From NCBI RefSeq assembly GCF_023703775.1, contig NZ_CP098514.1, positions 2,267,998 to 2,331,997 of the forward strand: 64,000 nt of DNA, in the 5' to 3' direction. The translations under genes and the position numbers were made by a program. Position 1 is the stretch's first letter; the number at the start of each line of letters is the position of its first letter. The notes under the pieces were generated by a model. It ran no database searches. It was not told the DNA's origin and saw only the letters and a program-made list of their open reading frames with translations. The stretch is from Haloplanus sp. GDY1. Its GTDB lineage: Archaea; Halobacteriota; Halobacteria; Halobacteriales; Haloferacaceae. Shown piece by piece: positions 1 through 7,262 of this stretch.

Positions 1-474
1 GAGCTTGAGGTCCTCGTCGATGCCCGGCACCTGCAGGAAGTAGTGTTCGCCCTCGCCACTCCCCGAGACCTGCCACGCGGTGTCGGGAAGCGCCTCGATC
101 ACCTCGCGGAGGCGCTCGGGCGCGTCGGCGTCGAGGACGACGAGGTCGTTCCGACAGACAACACCGTAGCCGTGGCCGGCCTCCAGGTACGCCTCGAGGA
201 CGGGATCGCCCGGTGCGAACAGGTGCTCGTCGGTTCGGGGGCGTCGCGTGCCCTTCTCCCGGGGTTCTATCGGGACGAACATCTGGCCAAGCGTGTCGAG
301 CGGCGCGGGGATCTCGCTCGACCCGGGAGTTCGATCCGGGCGATCCGGAGCGTCAGTCGCGTCGCCGGCGTCAAGCGCAGCGTCACAGTCCGCACAGAGG
401 GCACTCCCACCGAAGGCCTCGGTCGCCGGCTCACCGCAGCGGAAACACTCCGCGACGGGAGCGTCGCGAGTCAC
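1..474 (-). CDS. Zinc-ribbon plus prim-pol (bifunctional DNA primase/polymerase N-terminal) domain protein, 3' end outside window
   Basis: The frame is open for 158 codons from a GTG at 474 and runs off the left edge, so the C-terminus is missing. Two CxxC pairs at residues 10/13 and 27/30 form a likely zinc ribbon. The rest resembles the prim-pol domain found in plasmid, viral and some chromosomal primases. It shows a P-rich basic loop near residues 68-80, a GYGVV turn followed by the probable metal-binding pair D115/D117 in VLDADAP, and a GSGEGEH segment with H144. Such domains synthesise primers or extend DNA. The gene lies just beyond the 3' end of tRNA-Gln on the same strand, a common place for integrated elements. 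An alternative is a resident chromosomal haloarchaeal protein of unknown role. The domain call is fairly firm; the function is inferred. Confidence 0.75.
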   Translation of the reverse strand, partial: MTRDAPVAECFRCGEPATEAFGGSALCADCDAALDAGDATDAPDRPDRTPGSSEIPAPLDTLGQMFVPIEPREKGTRRPRTDEHLFAPGDPVLEAYLEAGHGYGVVCRNDLVVLDADAPERLREVIEALPDTAWQVSGSGEGEHYFLQVPGIDEDLKL

Positions 475-521
475 GCCGACCCCCTCCCGGCGCGGTCGCT
501 AACCTGTCTGTTTCCGGAGCA

Positions 522-535
522 ATACCCTTGGGTAT
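522..535. repeat. Short inverted repeat upstream of the prim-pol gene
   Basis: A perfect 6-bp inverted repeat with a 2-bp centre (ATACCC-TT-GGGTAT) lies about 50 bp upstream of the GTG at 474 and about 65 bp beyond the tRNA 3' end. It could be an operator for the prim-pol gene or part of its promoter. Palindromes this short also occur by chance. Confidence 0.3.
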
Positions 536-598
536 CGAGTGGAGAATCGGCCGCAGAGACGCCGCGCTCAGGCGTTTGGATTATGTAAGAATTTTTAG

Positions 599-671
599 TA
601 GTCCCACCAGGATTCGAACCTGGGTCGAAGCCCCCAGAAGGCTTCAGGATTGGCCGCTACCCCATGGGACT
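599..671 (-). tRNA. tRNA-Gln (anticodon CUG)
   Basis: The minus strand folds into a complete 73-nt cloverleaf. The acceptor stem is AGTCCCA pairing with TGGGACT, followed by discriminator A. The D arm contains GGTAGCGG. The anticodon stem GAAGCC/GGCTTC encloses loop TTCTGGG with U33 and anticodon CTG, which reads CAG (Gln). The T arm is GGTTCGAATCC. CCA is not encoded and no intron is seen. The 3' end faces the prim-pol gene at the window edge. Confidence 0.95.
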
Positions 672-815
672 GGACGTATTCGGCCGGGACACCGCGCCCG
701 AAACCGTATCAGGCCATAGCCCCGAGTCGCATATGAGTGTTGCGAAGTCGCCGCGGGACGGGGGCGGGACGTCGGGGAACGCGCCCGCGAGCGTCGGGTC
801 GGGAGCGCGGGGCCG

Positions 816-1295
816 TCACTCCCGCCCGACCCCGAGCAGTCGAACCACGTGCGCGAAACTCAGCAGGTGATCGGCCCGGTCCAGGGAGCCGTCCCCCGGG
901 TCGAGCGCCGCCACCGCGTCGCCGACGCGGTCGTCGAGCGTCGCCGCGGCGTCCTCGCCGATCCACCCTCGGGCGCGGTAGCGGGCGATGGCCGCCCGGG
1001 TCTCCGCCTCGCCCGCCGTCCGCACGAGGTGGGCGATCCAGTCCCGGCCGATCCGCCGACCCTCCGGGACGTCCGGGAAGGTCGGGAGGTACGGGCGCTC
1101 GCCCACCGCCTCGGGGGCGACGCCGCCGACGGCGACGAGTCGCTCGCACTGCTCGTGGGAGGGTTCGTCCGGGGTCGCCGGGCGGTAGTCGGCGCCCTCC
1201 GGGCGCGGGAGGCTGACGCCCGCCTCGGCGTCGGCGTCCCCCAGGTCGGCGACGTCGCGGAGTTCCGACGGATCGTAGTCCGAGGGATCGAGCAC
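816..1295 (-). CDS. FlaD/FlaE (ArlD/E)-domain protein, stand-alone
   Basis: This 159-residue protein starts at GTG 1295. After an acidic N-terminus of about 65 residues, the rest matches the archaellar FlaD/FlaE C-terminal domain: RPYLPTFP, then a DWIAHLV segment, YRARGWIGE, a helix, and a final [18 protein letters not shown] block. In the archaellum motor such domains belong to the cytoplasmic complex linking chemotaxis to the ArlH/I/J motor. No other arl gene is nearby. The neighbour purO is divergent, so this is probably a dispersed paralogue. The fold assignment is good; a role in motility is inference. Confidence 0.75.
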   Translation of the reverse strand: MLDPSDYDPSELRDVADLGDADAEAGVSLPRPEGADYRPATPDEPSHEQCERLVAVGGVAPEAVGERPYLPTFPDVPEGRRIGRDWIAHLVRTAGEAETRAAIARYRARGWIGEDAAATLDDRVGDAVAALDPGDGSLDRADHLLSFAHVVRLLGVGRE

Positions 1296-1405
1296 GGCGG
1301 ACGGTGGGGGGCAGCGGTGAAGGCTCTTGTGGGCGGTCGACGCCCCCGGACCCGGGATCGGTGTGGACGGAAAGAGGTAGGTGGGAGGTGGGCGAACGGG
1401 CGGGT

Positions 1406-1978
1406 ATGTACGTCGGTCGCTTCGTCGTCGTCGGGCCGGGGATCGGCGCCTACCGCGTCTCCTCCCGGTCCTTCCCGAACCGTCGGATCGTCGAGCGCGA
1501 GGGAACGCTGACCGTCGCGCCCACGCCGGACGCGCCCGAGACGGACAACCCCTACGTCTCCTACAACTGCGTCCGCGAGAGCGAGGGGCGGGCGGTCCTC
1601 GGCAACGGCTCCCACGTCGACCCGGTGACGGAGAAACTCGACATGGGCTACCCGGCGCGGGACGCGCTGGCGACGGCGCTGCTCTCGCTCGACTACGAGA
1701 AGGACGACTACGACACCCCGCGGATCGCCGGCGTCGTCGAGGCGGGGACGGCGACGGTGGGGGTCGTCCGCCGGGACGCCCTGCTCGTCGAATCGGTGGC
1801 GGAGCCGACGCTGGTCGCCACCTACGAGGAAACCGAGCCACGGGCGTTCGAGTTCGCGGCGGCGGACGCCGCGGCGGCGGCCCGGGAGGCGTACGGCCTC
1901 GACTTCGAACACGCGATCTGTGCGGCGGGCGTCGCCGTCGACGGCGGGGTGGAGACGGCGGTGGTGAACGGCGACTAG
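1406..1978 (+). CDS. purO: IMP cyclohydrolase, archaeal PurO type
   Basis: This 190-residue protein begins [12 protein letters not shown] and contains the archaeal PurO hallmarks: an early [11 protein letters not shown] segment, NPYVSYNC, and a GNGSHVDP loop. PurO closes the ring of FAICAR to give IMP, the last step of purine synthesis, replacing the cyclohydrolase half of bacterial PurH. The length is typical. The ATG at 1406 is chosen because family members begin at this motif. An in-frame upstream extension is possible but would run through the divergent promoter region. The stop overlaps the stop of the convergent membrane-protein gene. Confidence 0.92.
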   Translation: MYVGRFVVVGPGIGAYRVSSRSFPNRRIVEREGTLTVAPTPDAPETDNPYVSYNCVRESEGRAVLGNGSHVDPVTEKLDMGYPARDALATALLSLDYEKDDYDTPRIAGVVEAGTATVGVVRRDALLVESVAEPTLVATYEETEPRAFEFAAADAAAAAREAYGLDFEHAICAAGVAVDGGVETAVVNGD

Positions 1979-2388
1979 CCCCGCTCGCGGCGGCGGCGGG
2001 TCGCCGGCACCGGGCGGACGACGCCGAACAGCAGGCGGTTGGCCGCGAAGCCGATGCCGAGCCCGTAGAGGACCAGCGGGACGAGACCCATCGGACCCTC
2101 GCCGGCGGCCGTCGCCGCCCGGACGACGCCGAGCATGAGGAGCGCGGCGGCGGCGTACAGCAGGTAGAGACCGAGACGGCTGCGGTCCGACGCGGCCGTC
2201 AGGAGGGCCCAGCCGAGTGCCACCAGCGGGACGGGCCACCAGCCGGTCGCGGGACGGGCGACGACCGTCAGCAGCGACGCGGTGACGAACGTCGCACAGG
2301 CGATGCCGAGTTCCGTGCGGACGATCCGGCCGTCGAGGTCGGCGGCCGCGTCCGGGGAGGGGGAGGGAGCGGGACCTGGGGCGGTCAC
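1975..2388 (-). CDS. Small integral membrane protein, function unknown
   Basis: This 137-residue protein starts at GTG 2388. A short Pro/Ala-rich N-terminus precedes four hydrophobic stretches at roughly residues 28-45, 50-65, 72-92 and 102-122, and the protein ends in an Arg-rich tail RRRRERG. It has no motif I recognise. The coding end overlaps purO tail to tail, and the phosphoesterase gene is transcribed divergently from its 5' side. The start is uncertain because frames stay open upstream in this GC-rich DNA. Confidence 0.6.
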   Translation of the reverse strand: MTAPGPAPSPSPDAAADLDGRIVRTELGIACATFVTASLLTVVARPATGWWPVPLVALGWALLTAASDRSRLGLYLLYAAAALLMLGVVRAATAAGEGPMGLVPLVLYGLGIGFAANRLLFGVVRPVPATRRRRERG

Positions 2389-2466
2389 GGCGCCGGCTAC
2401 GACGGCGGCCGGCGTAAGCGTTGGGTCGAGGCAAGGCCTAACAGGCCACACGCGAAAGCGGGACCC

Positions 2467-3144
2467 ATGCGACTGGGCGTCATCTCGGACATCCACGGGA
2501 ATCGGGTCGCCCTCGACGCCGTCCTCGACGACCTGCCGACGGTGGACGGCCTCGTGTGTGCGGGCGACGTGGTCGGGTACAATCCCTGGCCGGCGGACTG
2601 CGTGGCGGCCGTCCGCGACCGGGGGATTCCGACGGTGATGGGGAACCACGACCGCGCCGTCGCCCGGGACACGGGGTTCCGGTTCAACGCGATGGCGGCC
2701 GCGGGCGTGGAGTACGCCCGGCGCCGACTCGACGCGGACGCCCTGTCGTGGCTGTCCGACCTCCCCGACGAGCGCCGCGTCGTCGACGGGCGGGTGAAAC
2801 TCGTCCACGGCCACCCCGACGACCCAGACCGGTACACCTACCCCGAGGAGTTCGCGGCGTCGATGCTGGACGACGAGGACCTCCTCGTCACGGGACACAC
2901 CCACGTGCAGGGCCACCGCGTCTTCGACGAGGGCGTCGTGATGAACCCGGGGAGCGTGGGGCAACCCCGGGACGGCGACCCACGGGCGGGCTACGCGGTG
3001 GTCGAACTCGGGGACGGCGCGGGCGGCGACGCGGTGACGGTCGACGAGCGTCGCGTCGAGTACGACGTGGACGCGGTCGTCGAGGCCGTGGCGGACGCGG
3101 GACTGCCGACGCGGATCGGGACCCGGCTTCGGGAGGGGCAGTAG
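2467..3144 (+). CDS. YfcE/MJ0936-type metallophosphoesterase
   Basis: This 225-residue calcineurin-like phosphoesterase shows all the metal-binding motifs in order: SDIHGN at 8-13, GDVVGYNPWP near 35-44, MGNHD near 60-64, HGHP near 118 and TGHTHVQ near 146. The family hydrolyses phosphodiesters or small phosphate esters with two divalent metals; the physiological substrate cannot be told from sequence. Start ATG 2467 places the first motif in the usual N-terminal position. The gene is monocistronic between a divergent membrane protein and convergent lysC. Confidence 0.85.
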   Translation: MRLGVISDIHGNRVALDAVLDDLPTVDGLVCAGDVVGYNPWPADCVAAVRDRGIPTVMGNHDRAVARDTGFRFNAMAAAGVEYARRRLDADALSWLSDLPDERRVVDGRVKLVHGHPDDPDRYTYPEEFAASMLDDEDLLVTGHTHVQGHRVFDEGVVMNPGSVGQPRDGDPRAGYAVVELGDGAGGDAVTVDERRVEYDVDAVVEAVADAGLPTRIGTRLREGQ

Positions 3145-3217
3145 ACCGCCGGCGTCGACGGTCGGGCGACGTCGACGGCGGGCACGCGACTCGCGGGGAT
3201 CCGCCACGGGCGCGCCG

Positions 3218-4399
3218 TCAGATCGTCTGTTCCTGCACGATTTCGAGGGTCTCCTCGCGGTCGTCCCACTCGACGAAGATGGCGACGGAGGTGGCCGAGG
3301 TGATGAGGTCGTGGATGTTGATGCCGGCCTCCGAAACCGGCTGGACGATGTCGAGGATGATGCCGGGGCGGTTCGGGAGTTCGCCGCCCGTGACCCGGAT
3401 CACCGCGAACTGTCGCTCGACCGTCACCGAGGAGAGGGTCTCGTCGTCGACCACCTGTTCGTGGAGGACGAACTCGGCGTCCTCGGCCAGGTCGCCGTTG
3501 ACGTAGAAGGTGACCGAGTCCATCCCGCTGGCGACGGCGTCGATGTTGATGTTCTCCTCGCGGAGCGACTGGGTGAGGTCGGCGAGGATGCCCGGCCGGT
3601 TCCGGAGCGCGCGGCCGGCGACGGTGATGCAGGCCAGCGGTTCGTCCTGCATGTCGATGAGGTTCTGGAACTGTCCCTCGATCTTCGTGCCGCCGGTCAG
3701 CAGGTCGCCGTGCTGGTAGTGGACGACCCGGACCGTCAGGTCCTCGTCCTTGTAGGAGAGGGCGCTCGGCGCGACCACCTCGGCGCCGCGAAAGGAGAGG
3801 TTCCGCAGTTCGTCGACGGTGATGTTGCCGACGTTGCGCGCGCCCTCGACGACCCGGGGATCGCCGGTCATGACGCCCTCGACGTCGGTGACGATGACCA
3901 CCTCGTCGGCGTCCATGAACTTCCCGAGCATCACGGCGGTGGTGTCGCTGCCGCCGCGGCCGAGCGTGGTCACCTTGCCGTCGATGGTCTGGGCGAGAAA
4001 GCCCGTGATGACGGGCACGACGTGATCGAGTTCGTCCGCGAGCGCCCGGGCGCGTCGCAGCGTCTCCTCGGCGTCGACCTCGCCGTACTCGTCGGTGATG
4101 ATCGGCCACGCCTCGGAGCCGGGTTCGACGAACGTCGCCTCGACGCCCCGGGAGGAGAGCGCCGCCTTCAGCATCCGGACGCTCGTTCGCTCCCCCATGC
4201 TGACGATCTCCGCGCGGTCGGTGTCCTCGGCCTCGAAGGTGATCTCCTCCAGGAGTTCGTCGGTCGTCGACCCCATCGCGCTCGCGACGATGGCGACCTC
4301 GTGACCCTCCTCGACGGCCTTCGCGACGGTGTCGGCCGCGCGCTCGATGCGGTCGCCGCTACCCAGCGAGGTGCCGCCGAACTTCGCCACTACGCGCAT
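3218..4399 (-). CDS. lysC: Aspartate kinase
   Basis: This 393-residue protein phosphorylates L-aspartate, the first step toward threonine, methionine and diaminopimelate/lysine. It begins MRVVAKFGGTSLGSGDRI, the aspartokinase nucleotide-binding signature. It also has the kinase motifs SMGERTS and GRGGSDTTA. It ends in two ACT domains (roughly residues 265-390), visible as two NRPGI-type repeats, which suggests allosteric control by an amino acid. The ATG at 4399 is selected because family members begin at this signature. It is divergent from the formate-dehydrogenase-like gene across about 155 bp. Confidence 0.93.
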   Translation of the reverse strand: MRVVAKFGGTSLGSGDRIERAADTVAKAVEEGHEVAIVASAMGSTTDELLEEITFEAEDTDRAEIVSMGERTSVRMLKAALSSRGVEATFVEPGSEAWPIITDEYGEVDAEETLRRARALADELDHVVPVITGFLAQTIDGKVTTLGRGGSDTTAVMLGKFMDADEVVIVTDVEGVMTGDPRVVEGARNVGNITVDELRNLSFRGAEVVAPSALSYKDEDLTVRVVHYQHGDLLTGGTKIEGQFQNLIDMQDEPLACITVAGRALRNRPGILADLTQSLREENINIDAVASGMDSVTFYVNGDLAEDAEFVLHEQVVDDETLSSVTVERQFAVIRVTGGELPNRPGIILDIVQPVSEAGINIHDLITSATSVAIFVEWDDREETLEIVQEQTI

Positions 4400-4554
4400 C
4401 GTGGGGCCTCCACGGGTTCCAACCGGTACGGGATCATGCGATGGGGTAGCGAGGTGGACGGTAATAACTGTGTTCACTCGCCCACGGGTCGGATTTCCGT
4501 CAGGAGCGTATTTGTGCGTTCGAGTCATTACGTTCACATGTAGGGAGATCAATC
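4400..4554. promoter_or_regulatory. Divergent promoter region between lysC and the formate-dehydrogenase-like gene
   Basis: This 155-bp spacer is more A+T rich than the flanking genes. For the rightward gene, TATTTG near 4509-4514 could serve as a TATA element, and GGGAG at about 4543-4547 is a good Shine-Dalgarno match 7 bp before ATG 4555. For lysC, the minus-strand TTATTA near 4461-4466 is the best TATA candidate. Confidence 0.45.
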
Positions 4555-6648
4555 ATGAGCGACACACCGGACGGAGTCGAGACGATCTGTCCGTACTGCG
4601 GAGTGGGATGTGGAATCAAAGTGACCGAGGACATGCGGTTCGCGCCGTGGGGTGAGGCGCCGGTCAACGAGGGCCGGATCTGCATCAAGGGTGGCGCGGC
4701 GACGGAGGTCGTCGATCACGAGGACCGACTGACCGACCCGCTGATCCGCGGGTCGGACGGCGAACTCCACGCGGCCACGTGGGACGAGGCGCTGGACTAC
4801 GTGGTCGCGGAGATGGAGCGGATCCGCGACGACCACGGCCCGGACGCGATGGGCTTTTTCGGCTGCTCGAAGGCGATGAACGAGGAGAACTACCTCCTCC
4901 AGAAACTCGCCCGTCGCTACGGGACGAACAACGTGGACAACTGCACGCGCATGTGTCACGCCTCGACGGTGTACGCCCTGCGTCGGAGCCTCGGCGCGGG
5001 CGCGATGACGAACAGCATGGCCGACCTCCGGGAGGCGGCGGACGTGCTCTGGATCCAGGGCGCCAACCCCGCCGAGCAACACCCGATCGCCAACAGCGTC
5101 TACTTCCGGCAGGCGGTGCTGGAGGGGGCGACCGTCGTCCAGGTCGACCCGCACGCGAACAAGACGACCCGAGCGTTCGACGTCGAGGGGACCGACCGGC
5201 ACATGCATCTCCAACTCGAACCGGGGACGGACATTCCCCTCCTGAACGTCGTCATCAAGACCGTACTGGAGAACGGGTGGGTCGACGAGGCGTTCGTCGA
5301 GGAGCGCACCGAGGGCTTCGAGCACCTGGAGGAGACGCTGGCGGACTTCGACAAAGCGGAAGCTGCCGCGGAGTGTGGCGTCCCCCTGGAGGACATCGAG
5401 CGTGCGGCCGAGGTGTACGCCACCGCCGACAACGCGGCCATCTTCACGGGCATGGGGATGAGCCAGCACACCTGCGGCGTCGACAACGTGCAAAACGAGA
5501 TCAACCTCGCTCTCATCACCGGGAACCTGGGCCGTCCGGGCACGGGCGTCAACCCCCTCCGCGGCCAGAACAACGTGCAGGGTACCTGTGACGTCGGCGC
5601 GATGCCGAACACGCTGCCCGGCTACCAGAACGTCGAGGACGAGGCGCTCCGCGCGGAGGTCGAGGCGGTCTGGGGGTTCGACGTCCCGCCGAACGCGGGG
5701 CTGACGAACGTGGAACTCTCCCACGAGGCCGGGCGGAGCGTCCACGGCCTGTACGTGATGGGCGAGAACCCGATCATGAGCGAACCGGACGCCAATCGGG
5801 TCGAGGAGCGGCTAGCGGACCTGGAGTTCCTGGTCGTCCAGGACGTCTTCCCGACGGACACGACGGCGTACGCCGACGTGGTCCTCCCCGCTACCTCGTG
5901 GGCGGAGCGCGGCGGCACCGTCGTCAACACCGACCGACGGGTCCAGCGCATGCGCGGGATCGGGACGGTCCACCCGAACACGCGACACGACCTCGACATC
6001 GTCGCCGACGTGGGGCGGCGGCTGTTCGGCACGGGCGCCGGCTTCGACTTCGAGGAGCCGGAGGCGGTGTTCGAGGAACTCCGGAAGGTCTGTCCCATCT
6101 TCGCCGGGATGACCTACGACCGCCTGGGCGAGACGGGGATCCACTGGCCCTGTCTCGAACCCGGCGACGAGGGCGACCCCTACCTCTATGAGGAGGAGTT
6201 CACGACGAAAAACGGCCTCGGCTACATCGAGGGCGTCCGCCACCAACCGCCGAAGGAAGTGCCCGACGACGAGTACCCGCTGATCCTCACGACGGCGCGG
6301 CTGATCGAACACTACAACACGGGGACGATGAGCCGGCGGTCGCCGACGCTGAATCGCCAACACCCCGAGAACTTCGTCGACGTCCACCCGGCGGACGCCG
6401 AGCGGTACGGGGTAGCCGACGGCGACCGGGTCACGCTCCGCTCGCGACGCGGCGAAATCGAGGTGCGGGCACAGGTCACCGAGGACATCAAGGAGGGGAC
6501 GGTGTGGACGACGCCACACTTCGCGGCGTCGTCGGCCAACCGCCTGACGAACGACGTGCTCGACGAGCGGGCGAAGATCCCGGAGTACAAGGCGGCTGCG
6601 GTGGCGCTCGAACCGACAGAGGGTGCGGAGGCGGCCGGGGACGACTGA
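4555..6648 (+). CDS. Formate dehydrogenase alpha subunit-like molybdopterin oxidoreductase
   Basis: This 697-residue protein has the short FdhF/NarB architecture. An N-terminal 4Fe-4S site is formed by C12, C15, C19 and C43. The molybdopterin domains follow, with C134 in the RMCHAS motif at the position of the metal-ligating (seleno)cysteine. The segment around GMSQHTCGVDN, NLGRPGTGVNPLRG and GQNNVQG is typical of formate dehydrogenases, and a C-terminal dinucleotide-binding domain (about 565-680) contains HYNTGTMSRR. It should oxidise formate to CO2 with bis-MGD Mo or W, passing electrons to an unidentified carrier. No beta or gamma subunit and no FdhD lie beside it. The start has a clear Shine-Dalgarno sequence. 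Other members of the superfamily cannot be fully excluded. Confidence 0.85.
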   Translation: MSDTPDGVETICPYCGVGCGIKVTEDMRFAPWGEAPVNEGRICIKGGAATEVVDHEDRLTDPLIRGSDGELHAATWDEALDYVVAEMERIRDDHGPDAMGFFGCSKAMNEENYLLQKLARRYGTNNVDNCTRMCHASTVYALRRSLGAGAMTNSMADLREAADVLWIQGANPAEQHPIANSVYFRQAVLEGATVVQVDPHANKTTRAFDVEGTDRHMHLQLEPGTDIPLLNVVIKTVLENGWVDEAFVEERTEGFEHLEETLADFDKAEAAAECGVPLEDIERAAEVYATADNAAIFTGMGMSQHTCGVDNVQNEINLALITGNLGRPGTGVNPLRGQNNVQGTCDVGAMPNTLPGYQNVEDEALRAEVEAVWGFDVPPNAGLTNVELSHEAGRSVHGLYVMGENPIMSEPDANRVEERLADLEFLVVQDVFPTDTTAYADVVLPATSWAERGGTVVNTDRRVQRMRGIGTVHPNTRHDLDIVADVGRRLFGTGAGFDFEEPEAVFEELRKVCPIFAGMTYDRLGETGIHWPCLEPGDEGDPYLYEEEFTTKNGLGYIEGVRHQPPKEVPDDEYPLILTTARLIEHYNTGTMSRRSPTLNRQHPENFVDVHPADAERYGVADGDRVTLRSRRGEIEVRAQVTEDIKEGTVWTTPHFAASSANRLTNDVLDERAKIPEYKAAAVALEPTEGAEAAGDD

Positions 6649-6729
6649 CGACCCCGGCGCCTCGACGCGGTGCTCCGTCGAGGGGGGCGCACGCGAGCGT
6701 TTAAGCGGCTCCCGCCGTTAGAGCGTGGC

Positions 6730-7158
6730 ATGGAAGTGCGCGACGCGGTGGAGGCCGACGCCGACGCGCTCTCGGCCATCGCGGACGTGCCGGCCGACGT
6801 GGTCCGCAACCTGATCCACGACCGGACGGTCCGGGTGGCGCTCCGCGACCCGACGGCCGCGGGCCCCAACGCCGACACCGACGACGAGGGGCGCGACGTG
6901 GCCGGGTTCGTCAGCTTCGACGTCCGGGACGGGACCGTCCACGTGACGCAGTTGGCGGGGACCGGACCGGCCTGCGAGCGACTGCTCGCCGAACCCGTCC
7001 GCTTCGCCACGGGCGAGGAAATGACGGTCGAACTGCTGGCGATCAGCGGCGACGACGCCATCCGAGAGGCGGCGGAGGCCGCCGGCTTCGAGCACGAGGG
7101 CTCGGGACCGACGTTCGACGGGAACCCGACCGTGCGCTACCGGCTCGACCCCGCCTGA
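6730..7158 (+). CDS. GNAT-like acetyltransferase-fold protein
   Basis: This 142-residue protein begins MEVRDAVEADADALSAIADVP, a typical GNAT start (VR.A...D...L..I). It then has central strands (AGFVSFDVRDGTVHVTQLAGTG) and a C-terminal AAEAAGFEHEG motif, the usual end of the fold. The acetyl-CoA loop (Q/RxxGxG/A) is poor, replaced by GTGPACERLL, so catalysis is not assured. It is convergent with polB. The acceptor substrate is unknown. Confidence 0.6.
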   Translation: MEVRDAVEADADALSAIADVPADVVRNLIHDRTVRVALRDPTAAGPNADTDDEGRDVAGFVSFDVRDGTVHVTQLAGTGPACERLLAEPVRFATGEEMTVELLAISGDDAIREAAEAAGFEHEGSGPTFDGNPTVRYRLDPA

Positions 7159-7170
7159 CTCGGGCGGATT

Positions 7171-7188
7171 CCGGTAACTGGTTACCGG
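7171..7188. repeat. Inverted repeat between convergent genes
   Basis: CCGGTAAC and GTTACCGG form perfect 8-bp arms around a 2-bp centre, 12 bp after the GNAT-like stop and before the polB stop. It may be a hairpin aiding 3'-end formation for one or both transcripts. There is no adjoining T tract. Confidence 0.4.
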
Positions 7189-7241
7189 TGGTTCGACGAG
7201 ACGATCCGGCGAACCGCCGGTACTGACGTAGGACAACCCGT

Positions 7242-7262
7242 ATCAGGCGACGTATCAGGCGA
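7242..7262. repeat. Tandem 11-bp direct repeat at the polB stop
   Basis: The sequence GTATCAGGCGA occurs twice, nearly back to back, around the polB termination codon (7255-7257). It is probably an incidental short duplication; no function is implied. Confidence 0.3.
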
